Numbered from the stretch's first letter, positions 12,250-22,659 are shown. The stretch: 64,000 nucleotides of DNA from Spongilla lacustris (GCA_949361645.1 OX442416.1:12397350-12461349); one strand, 5' to 3'. Translations and numbers: made by a program. The notes: a model not told the origin generated them from the letters alone.

Positions 12250-12790
12250 AATTGTACAGGCCTGTACAATTTTATAGGCCTGTACCACTGTACAGGCCAC
12301 TACCCCTCCCTGTACACGCCATTACCCTTGTGCAGGCCTGCACCCCTGTACAAGCCTGTACCCTTGTACAGTCCTGTACACCCCCCCCCCCCCCCCCCCC
12401 CAAGTACAGGCCTTTACCCCTGTCCAGGCCACTACCCCTCCCTGTACACGCCATTACCCTTGTACAGGCCTGCACCCCTGTACAAGCCTGTACCCTTGTA
12501 CAGTCCTGTACCCCCCACCCACCCCAGTACAGGCCTGTACCCCTGTCCAGGCTTGTACCCCTCCCTGCATGTACACGCCTTTACCCCTGTACAAGCCTGT
12601 ACCCACTGTACAGTCCTGTAAACCCCCCCCCCCCCCCCCCCCGCCAGTACAGGCCTGTACCCCTGTCCAGGCTTGTATCCCTGTACCCCTCCTTGAACAT
12701 GCCTGTATCCCTGAGCAGGCCTGTACCCCTCCGTGAACAGTGGTACAGGCCTATACCTCTCCCTGTACCCTTTCACAGGATTGTACTGCT
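12250..12790. repeat. CCTGTACCCCTGTACAGG-type minisatellite
   Basis: Degenerate tandem units of about 18-24 bp are built from GTACAGGCC, GTACCCCTGTACAAGCC and long C runs (12370-12400 and 12618-12642). All frames are open on both strands, so the open frames here are not genes. The unit is rich in the self-complementary word TGTACA. Confidence 0.8.
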
Positions 12791-12849
12791 GTACATGTAT
12801 AGTTCATGTCTCTACTCAAAGCATGGCTTTATAACCGGACCTCTTCTGT

Positions 12850-13235
12850 AGTTTTGGGTGGCCATCACTCCTGAATAGACTGAAACACCCTTGCTAACAC
12901 CAGGTCCCTTAATTGTTGTTGTTCTTCGTAATTCTGCCACCTCGACCAGGAGGGTTTGTTAGTTGGGAATGTCCCTCCTTCCTCCTCGTCCATTTGTGCC
13001 ATCTGCATGTCGGCCACCACTGGGAGACGTGAAAGTGCATCAGCATTTGTGTGCTGAGTGGTACTCTTGTACCTGATATCAAGACAGGGCTAGCCTACCG
13101 CATATACCAATGCAACCGTGCTGCTGTCACTGCTGGTAATCCCTTTTCAGGGTTGAGAATGGACAACAAGGGATGGTGGTCTGTCACCAGTGTGAAATGG
13201 GGAGGAACTGTGATGTCCGGAAACATTCAGTGATT
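12850..13235 (-). pseudogene. gypsy-type RNase H / connection relic
   Basis: The minus strand reads HFTLVTDHHPLLSILNPEKG (13150-13205), then PAVTAARL, then a decayed YHSAHKCDALSRLPVV region (about 13030). This is the typical end of the Ty3/gypsy RNase H domain (TDHxPLxxI ... H-x-N-A-D-A-L-S-R). Stops and frame changes interrupt it. It lies antisense to the Gag relic on the other side of the minisatellite, implying an inversion or two separate insertions. Confidence 0.6.
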
Positions 13236-13309
13236 AGAGATATATAGGATGTGTGTGCATGTGATTACGTGTATGATTCAGTATAATGAATGAATGGTTG
13301 TTGATGTTG

Positions 13310-13335
13310 TGAGCTATCCGAGTGCATCCTGAGGT
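13310..13335 (+). repeat. 26-bp direct repeat, copy 2
   Basis: Exact second copy of 11287-11312. It lies about 75 bp beyond the RNase H relic and closes the block of gypsy fragments. Confidence 0.6.
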
Positions 13336-13339
13336 ATCG

Positions 13340-14137
13340 AGTGTCTGAGAAACAAACCAGCCTAGGACGCCATTGCATGTGGTTGAATATTTTGAAACAT
13401 GATCACATGTACATGTACAACAGTGCTTTGTTGTGACACCTGCAGTTAAATTAACACAACAGTAACGCTACATTACATCCATAGTGACATCCATGCACAT
13501 GCACTGTTCCTTCTGATTGTTCCTGCAGCTAGTGAGCGTTGTATGTAAAAAATCAATTTAAGCTGACACTTGAACTCCCTGAAATAAAAATGTAGTGATT
13601 ACTAGAATACACCTGAACACACATATTGCATACTGTAGAAGAGAACAGGTTAACTTATGTCCTTTTCTTCAACCCAATATAAGTGTCTTCTTAAAACCAC
13701 TTTACAACACTGGAAAGCATGGTATTATTCAGTTTTATTTTGTTTTTTTAAAACAAACCCAGCTAGCTTACCTTTTTCCTTTCATACACAATCCTTTCAG
13801 TCTGATAGTACTTCATTTGACATGCGCTATAAGATGAGAGCCAGGGCCAGCGGGGTGAATGGAGATAAGGGGAGGAAAGGAGAGAGGAGGAGAAAGTATT
13901 ATTTGGTTTTTTTTGTACAGGTTGTGGTGGCAGTTTGCATATGCCAAAACATTGAGTGTCTGACTGGCTAAATACAATTGAGGGATTCATGAAAGTTTGT
14001 GTTATGATGTTCTACTTCCATTGCTGCAGTATTATTGTAGGAAGTCTTCCCTTCATATGTACAGTTAAATGGCATGTTTGTGAACCTGTGTACACCAGGG
14101 GGTAGGTACGGTAAATCCCTGGTATTATAGGAAGTAC
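13340..14137. other. no confident gene; possible 3' part of a minus-strand gene
   Basis: No domain was recognised. The minus strand between 13968 and 14130 is open in two frames and could hold further exons of the candidate gene at 14138-17436, but splice sites there are ambiguous. Confidence 0.3.
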
Positions 14138-14254
14138 TTGCATGTAATGGTGTGCTTCTTGTACACGTAACATCTGTAGCAAATGCATGACTGGAAACCG
14201 TAAGTGATACTGGCAGATGTTGCCTATTCCTGCCTCCTCCTCCCCCACGTTCAG
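14138..14254 (-). CDS. candidate exon of an unrecognised gene
   Basis: This is a 117-nt minus-strand stretch with an acceptor (CATCAG) fed by the neighbouring CA repeat and a GTACTT donor. It is open in phase 0 at both ends and encodes 39 residues (begins LNVGEEEAGIGNICQYHLRF). Its composition (amphipathic, Cys/His, few low-complexity residues) looks coding, unlike the surroundings. I do not recognise the family. A second candidate exon with matching 0-0 phase lies at 15892-16002, and a possible first exon lies at 17345-17436. They could belong to one gene, but intermediate exons were not resolved. Confidence 0.3.
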
Positions 14255-14256
14255 CT

Positions 14257-14257
14257 G

Positions 14258-14340
<83 letters not shown>
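14257..14340. repeat. (TG)n microsatellite
   Basis: About 40 TG units with one CATG interruption. On the minus strand it forms the pyrimidine/CA tract directly upstream of the candidate exon acceptor at 14254. Confidence 0.9.
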
Positions 14341-14341
<1 letters not shown>

Positions 14342-14383
14342 ACATGTATGTGTGTGTGTACATAAACACCTGCTGATCCTATC

Positions 14384-14792
14384 TTATTTCGATGTTTGTA
14401 CAAAGTAACAAAGGCCCAATGTTATGAATTTTGTTGTGTGGCCAGACTGTGCTGATAAAAGGTCTAGGTCTGTACAAGTACATACAGTGAATAATCTCAT
14501 GCACAATGCCATGCATCTTTGTGCAAATACAACCCCTAGGCCTGGTTTTGCTGGTTGTCCTAGGGAAAAGCTGTGTCCTGGAAGTTCATAGTATGTTAAC
14601 AGATGTGCAGCACTACTACTTGTGTCCATACATGTACATGTATGTACATTTTTGATGAGCCCCAGGGTTATTCTATTGCCTGTCTACTTGTTGCCAGCTA
14701 GGCTTGGAGTACTACAGTTGAGAGCCTTACTGTTGACAGTAATGAGAGCAAGGTACTACATGTAATGCCGTGCATACTAAAAATGAAAACCT
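14384..14792. other. intergenic or intronic DNA, one weak exon-like stretch
   Basis: The minus strand around 14560-14625 reads SSAAHLLTYYELPGHSFSLG between a possible AAG acceptor and uncertain donors. It may be another exon of the candidate minus-strand gene, but no splice phase could be confirmed. Confidence 0.2.
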
Positions 14793-14865
14793 TTAGGGAA
14801 GGCCAACAATATAGGGAGAAGGCCAACTGTATAGGGAGAAGGCCAACTGACCAACAGTATAGTAT
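14793..14865. repeat. outlying units of the 20-bp GTATAGGGAGAAGGCCAACA repeat
   Basis: Three units of AGGGAGAAGGCCAAC-type sequence stand alone here, 1.6 kb from the main array at 16425-17285. Confidence 0.8.
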
Positions 14866-15891
14866 ACATGTATAACATGTACATGTACATGTAAGTTGTC
14901 AAGGGAGGTGTGTCCATATATGTATGTACGAAGTGGGCCCATAAGGTTATTCTATTTGTGATAACTAATGCAAACACTAAATGGGCATGGGCCAACCTAC
15001 ATGTATGAAGCTTTGGCATAGCCCCAGAAGCATTATCCCTTGTTAGGCCAGTAGGGGCCAAAACCAGCTTAAGGCTGGCTTGTGGTTTCCTTGTCCACAC
15101 AATGGATGTGGTTGCTTTGCAAAACTTAGGTAACCACTAAAATCACTACCTATCTTTGAAGTACCACTGCATGTACATGTAGTGACCTACAGCCAAAAAA
15201 GTTGCATGAAGGGCATACGATGACTTGGCTACATACATGTATAGAAGGGTTAAGGTTACCACACGTACATGTAGGTAACATGTTGCATGCAACTCAAATG
15301 AATATAGCGCATGGTAGCCTTTTAAAGCACAGCCTCATATGCAAATGTAGTAATATTAAATTTACCAGAACTTTTGTGTAGGTAGTCAGGGTTAGGGTTT
15401 ATACCTGTATCTGGTAGCCACCAGATGAGACCATTTTTGAAATTAGTCCTGGGTACATATACTAGGTACAGGATTATGTAACAGTAGATGGTGTCTATAA
15501 AGATAGACAATAGTACATGTAACAAAGAGTACATGTACAAGTTAATGTACCTCTCCAGGCCCTTAAACAGAAGTACTTTAACATGCATGTTCAAAGACTT
15601 CTGATGGAGCCGTCACCCAAGTGATGCATTGTATGTGTACAAAGGATACCTCCCCCCTTTCTGGGGGATTTGGAGAGGTGATCCAATGACACCACCAACA
15701 CCCCTCCAGGGGAGTGAGGAAGTGTTCTCAACACCAATGCATGCAAAGAAAAATTAGCATGTCCAAAAATACCATGCGTACTCTAGTGCATGTAACCACC
15801 ATCACAATAGCCCCCAAACAGCCATTCACACACCTGTTATCTGTCGTCACTGTGTTCAAAGGACTGGGGAAGTAGCCAGACCAGTAAATAC
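14866..15891. other. non-coding DNA rich in ACATGTACATGT words
   Basis: No gene was recognised. Many copies of ACATGTACATG occur. The minus strand at 15010-15100 is open (KPQASLKLVLAPTGLT) without convincing splice sites. Confidence 0.35.
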
Positions 15892-16001
15892 TTTGGTTTG
15901 TAGTACTGCAGTTAGTAGGTCTTCATTGATCCTCTGCTCCTCCAGTAGTATGGTAGCTCTCTCCTGGTAGATTGTTGTGTCTTGTTGTGGTTGTACAGCA
16001 A

Positions 16002-16002
<1 letters not shown>
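15892..16002 (-). CDS. candidate 37-codon exon of an unrecognised gene
   Basis: Exactly 111 nt, with the acceptor CACACAG formed by the CA repeat at 16003-16062 and a GTATTT donor. It is phase 0 on both sides. The translation begins IAVQPQQDTTIYQERATILL and continues as a charged amphipathic helix (EEQRINEDLLTAVLQTK). The lack of stops and the helical pattern are the only support; no family was recognised. It may be joined to 14138-14254, which has the same phase. Confidence 0.35.

Positions 16003-16003
<1 letters not shown>

Positions 16004-16062
<59 letters not shown>
16004..16062. repeat. (GT)n microsatellite
   Basis: About 29 GT units. Read on the minus strand it supplies the CA-rich tract and the AG of the acceptor of the candidate exon at 15892-16002. 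Confidence 0.9.
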
Positions 16063-16064
<2 letters not shown>

Positions 16065-16424
16065 GTGCTTGTGTCCAAATTATTATTATTTATATCTGAT
16101 GTATATGGATGTACATGTAAGTACCACTGTGTACAGGTATATGTGTGGACATCATTGGTGTGTGTGCCCATGTTTGAAGCACACAATACACAGCTCTACA
16201 ACAGCGTGTGTAGTGTGCACATGATGGAGACACTTGTGAATATGTGCATCGCCACCAGTAGAGCTACTACATTGAGTGTCCACACTGTAACTGAGCGTGC
16301 GTGACTTGCTGGAAGTGTCCATGCACGTGTGTGGTGTGTGTGTCCCACAGGTCAGCTATACACATGGTAAACAAAGGGACAGAGATGCTACACAAATGGA
16401 CAATGCTCAGTGGTTCATATAGGG

Positions 16425-17285
16425 AGAAAGCCAATAGTATAGGGAGAAGGCCAACTGTATAGGAAATAGTATAGGGATAAGGCCGACAGTACACATGTAG
16501 GTAGAAAGTCAACAGTATAGGGAGAAAGCCAACAGCATAGGGAGACGGCCAGCTGTATAGGGATAAGGTCAACCATATAGAGAGAAGGGTCAACAGTATA
16601 GGGAGAAGGCCAAGAGTATATAGGAAGCAGGCCAACAGTATAGGGAGAAGGCCAACAGTATAGGGAGAAGGCCAACAGTATAGAGAGAAGGCCAACAGTA
16701 TAGGGAGAAGGCCAACAGTATAGGGAGAAGGCCAACAGTATAGAGAGAAGGCCAACAGTATAGGGAGAAGGCCAACAGTATAGAGAGAAGGCCACCAGCA
16801 TAGGAAGAAGGCCAACAGTACAGGGAGAAGGCCAACAGTATAGGGAGAAGGCCAACAGTATAGGGAGAAGGCCAAGAGTATATAGGGAGAAGGCTAACAG
16901 TATAGGGAGAAGGCCAATGTATAGGGAGAAGGCTAACAGTATAGGGAGAAGGCCAATGTATAGGGAGAAGGCCAATGTATAGGGAGAAGGACCAACAGTA
17001 TAGGGAGAAGGCCAACTGTATATAGGGAGAAGGCCAACTGTATAGGGAGCAGGCCAACAGTATAGGGAGAAGGCCAACAGTATAGGGAGAAGGCCAACTG
17101 TATAGCGAGAAGGCCAACAGTATAGGGAGAAGGCCAACAGTATAGCGAGAAGGCCACCAGTCTAACACTACAGGAAGAAGACCAACAGTATAAGGAGACG
17201 GGCAATTAACGGTCCGGGAGAAGGCCAACAGTACAGGGAGAATTCCATACAGTACTAGTATAGGGAGAAGGCCATATCTCCTCCC
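16425..17285. repeat. 20-bp minisatellite, about 40 copies
   Basis: Tandem GTATAGGGAGAAGGCCAACA units with point variants and a few 18- or 22-bp lengths fill 860 bp. Because 20 is not a multiple of 3, one unit set reads through all three minus frames without stops (PYTVGLLPILLAFSLY-like). The long open frames here are therefore artefacts. Confidence 0.95.
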
Positions 17286-17344
17286 CTTCACTGCATCGAA
17301 TATATGCCTGTTCTGCACATACTAAATTCACACAGTATACTCAC

Positions 17345-17436
17345 CAAAACACTTGAATCTCAGAAGTTGAAATCATGCAGGGCAATCCGTTTATTGCTGC
17401 CTCCACATCTCCAAAGCTACGATTGTGTATTATCAT
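17345..17436 (-). CDS. candidate first coding exon of an unrecognised gene
   Basis: An ATG at 17436 opens 30 codons on the minus strand (MIIHNRSFGDVEAAINGLPC, then MISTSEIQVF) ending at a canonical GTGAGT donor at 17344, in phase 2. A start codon, a clean frame and a consensus donor together suggest a real 5' exon. The next exon with matching phase was not found. The 20-bp minisatellite lies immediately downstream in the intron. No family was recognised. Confidence 0.4.
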
Positions 17437-17689
17437 TAATAATTCATCTGCAATTAACAGTTAACTAGTTGCAACGTACGCAATAACTGTAACATAATCC
17501 CAGATGACGCAAGGTATTACGTTATGACATATTGTTTATGAATAAATTATGCGCGGTAGAAATTAATTTTTTGTCTTGATTTTACTACACGAATGGTTCA
17601 TTTCATAATTATATAAAACACAGATTCACAATCAGACCGATTTATACTAAATTATAAATGTGTTTAAAATTCAATTTAAAAATAAAAGC

Positions 17690-19092
17690 ATGATGACCGC
17701 CTATGTATGGGCCATTTCTCCATCTGCTGTGCCTTGTTTATTTCTTCAAAGCGTGTTGAATCCAAATTCCTTCTAGATAAACTTGAGGAAGTTGGTGCAA
17801 TTGACCCTCATGTGGCATTTATTCTAATTCGCCTTTGTGGTGGTTTTTGTCGCCTAAATCACATTGCTCGCGCTACCCCCCCATCCTTTTCGTTTAAGGC
17901 TTTGCAATTGTTTGATGAGGATGTTCGCCGGTGTTTCTCATCATCCACAGGCATTGATGCATCGGACGCTGCCTGGCAACAGGCCCAACTTAGCTTGAGC
18001 AGGGGTGGCCTGGGTTTAAGGTCCCTTGCCCATCATGCAAGTGCTGCCTTCATTTCTTCTTTGTCTTCCTCAGGATTAGCCCCAAACTCTTCCCAACATT
18101 TGTCTGATGCAGTGGGCATGTTTAATCAGTTAGTCCCTGCTGAGGACAGCATTAAGTTTGAGGACTTCCTGTCATCTGCTATCTCTCAGGGCAAGTTATC
18201 AGAGAAGCTCGATAACCAACTTCTCAGTTCCCTCATGGAAGCTTCTACAGTTGCAAACAAGGCTCGTTTGCTGTCCGTCTCATCACCTCATGCAGCCTCC
18301 TGGTTATCAATGCCACCATGTGAGCGCCAGGGGCTCCACCTTGAACCATCACAATTTCAAGTTGCTGTCAAGTGGTGGCTAGGTTTAGACACTTCCGGTG
18401 ATGCCCAATGTGCACTGTGTCCTGAAAAAAGTCTCGATCCTCTTGGCCATCATGCCACAACATGCAAGCGTGGTGGGGATGTTGTCTATCGCCATAACAG
18501 GCTTCGGGACATTGTGGTCGAGTCCTGCCGCCGTGCCCATCTTAGTGTCCATTTAGAAGTAGGCCATAACCTTACTCCCGACCACAGCAACACACGCCCA
18601 GCAGACATCCTCATCCCTCACTGGTGCATGGGCAAGCCTGTGGCTCTGGACCTATCCGTTACTTCTCCGCTTAACCCACTTACCCTTCTGGAAGCGGGAG
18701 TGACGGCTGGCGCAGCAGCTAAGGCTACCGAGGAGAGAAAGCTTAAAGCCAACACGGGCAAGTGTGCTGATTTGGGTTGGGTATGTGTCCCGGTTGTTGC
18801 GGAGTCTTATGGGGCATGGGGTTTGATGGCTAGGGATTTCTTTTCTACACTTGGGTCCCGTTTGGCTACATCATTGGGAAAGTCAAAGTCAGTGGTAATC
18901 CATGAGCTATACGGGAGGTTGAGCATGAATCTTGTCAGGGCCAATGCCACCGCGATCCTGTCCAGGTCCATACCTCCTCCTGAGCTTCAGTAGGCTAGCA
19001 ACTTGTTTTGTGCATATCATGTGTCTGTGTCATGTTTGTACTGTATCAATTCAATTATATAAAATAATAATAAAATAATAATAATAATAATC
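17690..19092 (+). mobile_element. 3' part of a restriction-endonuclease LINE with (AAT)n tail
   Basis: The 428-codon frame (17707-18993) starts inside the RT thumb region (LCGGFCRLNHIARATPP near 17840). It continues through GGLGLRSLAHHA to a CX2C...H...C zinc cluster (CALCPEKSLDPLGHHATTC, about 18410) and a nuclease-like block with RPADILIP followed by ALDLSVTSPL (about 18595-18665). That block fits the RxAD...D core of PD-(D/E)XK endonucleases in R2/R4/NeSL-type LINEs. The frame is intact to its stop at 18991. A short 3' UTR ends in an (AAT)n tract at 19061-19092. The amino-terminal RT is absent here; a matching RT half lies at 9885-10622. Confidence 0.75.
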
Positions 19093-19367
19093 ATACCCAT
19101 GGCAGTAGAAACATTTGGTGGATGGGGGTTGGAGAGCAGACCAGTTTTTGCCACTCTTGCGGACAGAATTTCGGGTCGCACTGGCCAGGCAAAATCGTGT
19201 GTTATCAATCAGCTGTACCAAAGATTGGCCATCACTTTGCAGAGGCAACATGCCTGTGCAATGATTGCCAGGCAGCCATTGTAAATAAGAACTTGAACAT
19301 CAACTTTTCTTTTTAAAATGTATTACGTATTCTGTATGCTCATAATAATAATAATAATAATAATAAT
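19093..19367 (+). mobile_element. second, strongly 5'-truncated copy of the same LINE
   Basis: This starts directly after the (AAT)n tail of the previous copy and encodes only the last 61 codons (ETFGGWGLESRPVFATLADR ... MIARQPL). They align with ESYGAWGLMARDFFSTLGSR at the end of the upstream copy. It ends in its own (ATA)n tract at 19342-19367. Head-to-tail insertion into the tail of a relative is typical of target-primed retrotransposition. Confidence 0.75.
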
Positions 19368-19369
19368 TC

Positions 19370-20703
19370 TCAAGGCATTGTACAGATAATGCACTGTAAG
19401 AGGCAAGTAATGGCATGAGTAAATGCACTTATATACTTCCTATTTAAATGGATACAGTTTACAAAAGGGAGATAGATCTACAGTTTGGAGGTGAGACATG
19501 AAGGTGATGATATTCTTTGCAGATACAACATGTTGTGGCAAAGAATTCCAAATAGGAACAACCCTAGATGTAAAAACGTATAGCCGAAAATCGTGACGAG
19601 GTATGGTGATCGACTGGAGCCTGTATGAATTTCCTCGAGTGGAATGAACGTTTGAACCGCTGACCGTAAACATCTCAGATGCATCAATATCCAAAAGCTT
19701 ATTCACAATTTTGTAACACATTGTAAGGTCAAAATAAACACGACGATATTCTAATGATGACAAATTAAGATTTGCTAACCTGGACGCATAATCCATGTGA
19801 GGAAGCCTTGCACGTTTACAAATTTCTCGTGTGAAGTAACGCTGAACTCCTTCTATATGCTCAATATCTTTAAACAGCCAAGGATTCCAGACTGGAGTGT
19901 TAAATTCTAAAAGTGGCCTGACGTAGGTTTTAAATACACGTAATAGAATGCTGACATCACTAGTATTGAATCCTTTTAGAAGTAGAGAACATCTAGAATA
20001 CGCTTTGGCCGCTATGGATGAGCAATGAATTCCAGGTTTAAAATCTGATGAAACATAAACACCAAGATCACGAAGATGAGATACTTGCTCTAAGGTTACC
20101 CCACATAATGAGTATGATGTATCAGATATTTGCTTTCCAAAGGAGATAACATTGCATTTTTGCAAAGCAATGCTGAGCTGCCAATTAGATGCCCAATCAC
20201 AAAATGCAGATAATGAGCTTACAAAGGGAGATGTATCCCCAGTAGAATGATGAAAATAAATTTTAGTATCATCAGCGAAGATTTTAGCTTTAACAGGTGA
20301 TGACAAACAATCCGGTAGATCGTTTATGTATAAGAGAAAAAGAAGCGGACCTAAGACAGAACCCGGAGGAACGCCACTAATGACAGGTAGTGGTGTCGAC
20401 AATTTTGAACCTATGTAGACACGTTGATATCGATTACTGAGAAACGACTTTATCCAAGCAAGCAGATGAGAATGGAAACCATAAGATTCTAACTTTAGTA
20501 GAAGCTTTTGATGCGAGACGGAATCAAATGCTTTAGCAAAATCTATATAAACTACATCAACCTGCATCTTAGCATCGGATAGCAATGATATTTCATTTAA
20601 CAGACCATTAACCCTGAGGAAATGAATCATTGATTCAGAAATAATAGATTCCATCACTTTGCAACATATACTGGTCATAGAAACTGGGCGATAGTATTCA
20701 ATC
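19370..20703 (-). pseudogene. CR1/Jockey-type LINE reverse transcriptase, 3' segment
   Basis: The minus frame of about 412 codons starts at YYRPVSMTSICCK. It contains VDVVYIDFAKAFDSVSH (motif A), ISGVPPGSVLGPLLFLLYIN (motif B) and KIFADDTKIY (motif C, catalytic FADD), then a C-terminal domain ending near 19440. The 3' end continues to the (ATT)n tail at 19342-19367, which it shares with the opposing LINE. A conserved gap occurs after NEISLLSDAKMQ, where the usual FRKGRSC...T-region is shortened. The rest of the protein lies inverted at 20703-21340. Confidence 0.8.
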
Positions 20704-21340
20704 TCTGAGTTTGTACCCCTTTCTCATATTCATCCTAGGAAATCTTCTGTTCCGAAGCACATTCGTTCCTTACTTCTAAAGAAAAAATACTGGTACCCCA
20801 AGAATAAGCTGATATATCGACAGTATGCTAAACAATACGATGAAGCAGTCAAATCTTATTACTCTTTAAGGGAGCTTGATATTGCTAAAAGCAAGAACAT
20901 ATCTAGATTTTATGCCTATGCTAACTCCAAACTTAATAGTAGTGTGGGTATAGCACCTCTATTGAGTGATGATGGTACTTTGGCTATTGAAGATTGTGAC
21001 AAATGTGAACTTCTCAATAAATACTTAAATTGTTTCTGTTTTTACTAAAGACAATGGCAAACACCAACATTTTCCTCTTCGTATACAAAGCACAAAATCT
21101 CTAAATATCATCAGTTTTACTTATGACAAAGTGTTGAGATCTCTTAGGAACCTACCAAACAAATGCTCCTAAAACTCCTGATGGTTTTCCTGCATTTTTT
21201 TTTGAAGTCTATTACTCCTGCAATAGCATTCCCTCTAAGTTGTCTGTTTACTATGTCTATGGAAAGCGGTATCCTACCTGCTGTTTGGAAAGTCGCTTAT
21301 GTGTGTCCAATGTTTAAAAAGGGTGCTCGTCATACATATA
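20703..21340 (+). pseudogene. inverted 5' segment of the same CR1/Jockey-type LINE
   Basis: The plus strand encodes the region that normally precedes the minus-strand segment. It has HPRKSSVPKHIRSLLLKKKY, RFYAYANSKLNSS (linker between endonuclease and RT), then a frameshifted part, then TPDGFPAFFFKSI and GILPAVWKVAYVCPMFKKGA, which stops exactly where YYRPVSMTS begins on the other strand. The two halves are joined start to start at 20703. This geometry is produced by twin-primed integration with 5' inversion. Several frameshifts show that it is dead. Confidence 0.75.
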
Positions 21341-21647
21341 TAAAGGGAGCTGTGCTACTACTGCATGAGGCTAAGCCAAATTCCAATGGTTATTTAATTG
21401 CGCATGCACTTTGTGCACGGCGCCATTTTGGCGCGTGCATTATTCCAATGTGCCGGCTATTTTCGCGAGACGAGACAAGCCGTGTATAGCATTTACGTTA
21501 TATATGAAGTGTCGTGAATCAAATACAAGAAGCCAAATAAATGCAATATTCCGCATCGTTTTGTCAGTGCAGTCGTATATTAGTCCAAGTTCAGTCCCAT
21601 AAGCATCATACACCACTTGCACTTGTAGACGGAGTGGTAATTTGTGC

Positions 21648-22582
21648 TCAATTCATTGCTGCAATGTGTTTAAAAAAAAAAAAAAAAAAACAGCTAGCTC
21701 ACAATAATTCATCTATACGCATTCTGCACCATACCATATGCATGCATGCATACTACAAGTATATCACTGTTAGTGATGAATCTACTTACAGCAGAGTGAA
21801 CTATAGCATTCCGTCCACATTGCAGGACACATGGAACAGGGAGTACCCTTCGTATAGGGTGCCTCTCCAACGTAATTTCCTCTGTCATTAAAGCAAAAAA
21901 ATGTACTATAATTCATGCACGCGTGCTGCAATATACTGTACGCCACTAACCCTGGCGCGTAGTCGCAAACGATAATAGTTCCAGGGCCGAATCCAGCTAC
22001 TGATTGGCAGTAGCTACTGCCGCATCCGACTAGGTAACTTTGAGCCCATACAATCTGGCCATATGTGCATATATACCGTATAATGCTGAATTGTGCAAAT
22101 ATCTCTATATTGCTTACCTGTGTGTAATGGCCACACTGGCCACTGCCGCAGTCACCAGTTGCGAAATTATAGTTGGATTTCTCGGCATACCAATTCTGTA
22201 TAGCGCTAGCAATAAGACCATCCGACTCACCGGCCGAGGTCACGTATAGGTTCTCCCCGACGTAGGATGCGACAGTGTTTGGGGCAGCCGCCGCCGTGTA
22301 TTGCGATGAGCGATAGGCGTTGTGACCGAAGATACACTGCTCAGCGTACGCCTGGGCAACGCCTGCGAGGACTGGATCCCATGCCTTTTATACATTAAAA
22401 GATTATTATACCCCGGTATATAGGACAGGGTATAACTGTACCATTTGCAACATATTGGACGCTCCCTCCATGGACCGATCCTGGTTGTGAGTATCGACGG
22501 CCAGTTGCTGATCGGCAGTCGAAAGGGTCGCTTGTGATGAACATACAAGTGCTAAGAAAATCGCGAGTACGAAGGGAAGCAT
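21648..22582 (-). CDS. secreted CAP/SCP-domain protein, copy 1 (truncated)
   Basis: Exons: 22442-22582, 22118-22384, 21951-22054, 21790-21881 and 21648-21658. All introns are GT-AG and 57-131 bp, and the phases are consistent. The product (about 204 aa) begins with a signal peptide (MLPFVLAIFLALVCSSQA). It contains the CAP-domain marks: FGHN, GENLYV, CGHYTQ joined across a splice to IVWAQSYLVGCG, and CDYAPGGNYVGE, followed by a Cys-rich end (CSMCPAMWTECYSSLC). CAP proteins (CRISP, GLIPR, venom-allergen-like) are usually extracellular sterol/lipid-binding or immune-related proteins; the ligand is unknown here. Compared with copy 2 at 28254-30385, the last exon has TCA changed to TGA, so the Ser/Thr stalk and C-terminal hydrophobic tail are lost. 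It may encode a soluble form or be a recent pseudogene. Confidence 0.85.
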
Positions 22583-22635
22583 GCTTGCGCAGATCTACTC
22601 GCTTTGATTTGAACCTAAGTGTAGGTAGCACACGC

Positions 22636-22642
22636 ATATATA
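22636..22642 (-). promoter_or_regulatory. putative TATA box of CAP gene copy 1
   Basis: A TATATA word lies about 55-60 bp before the start codon on the minus strand. It is followed by a block (GTTCAAATCAAAGCGAGTAG) that is conserved upstream of copy 2. Position and conservation are the only evidence. Confidence 0.4.
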
Positions 22643-22659
22643 CACTACAATATCCCATA

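Noticed and set aside
12187..12851. Proline/tyrosine-rich ORFs on both strands
   Set aside because: They follow from the C-rich minisatellite; there is no start context, splice site or non-repetitive part.
16267..17318. Overlapping minus-strand ORFs of about 200-240 codons rich in PYTVGLLPILLAFS
   Set aside because: They are translations of the 20-bp minisatellite in all three frames, not a membrane protein.
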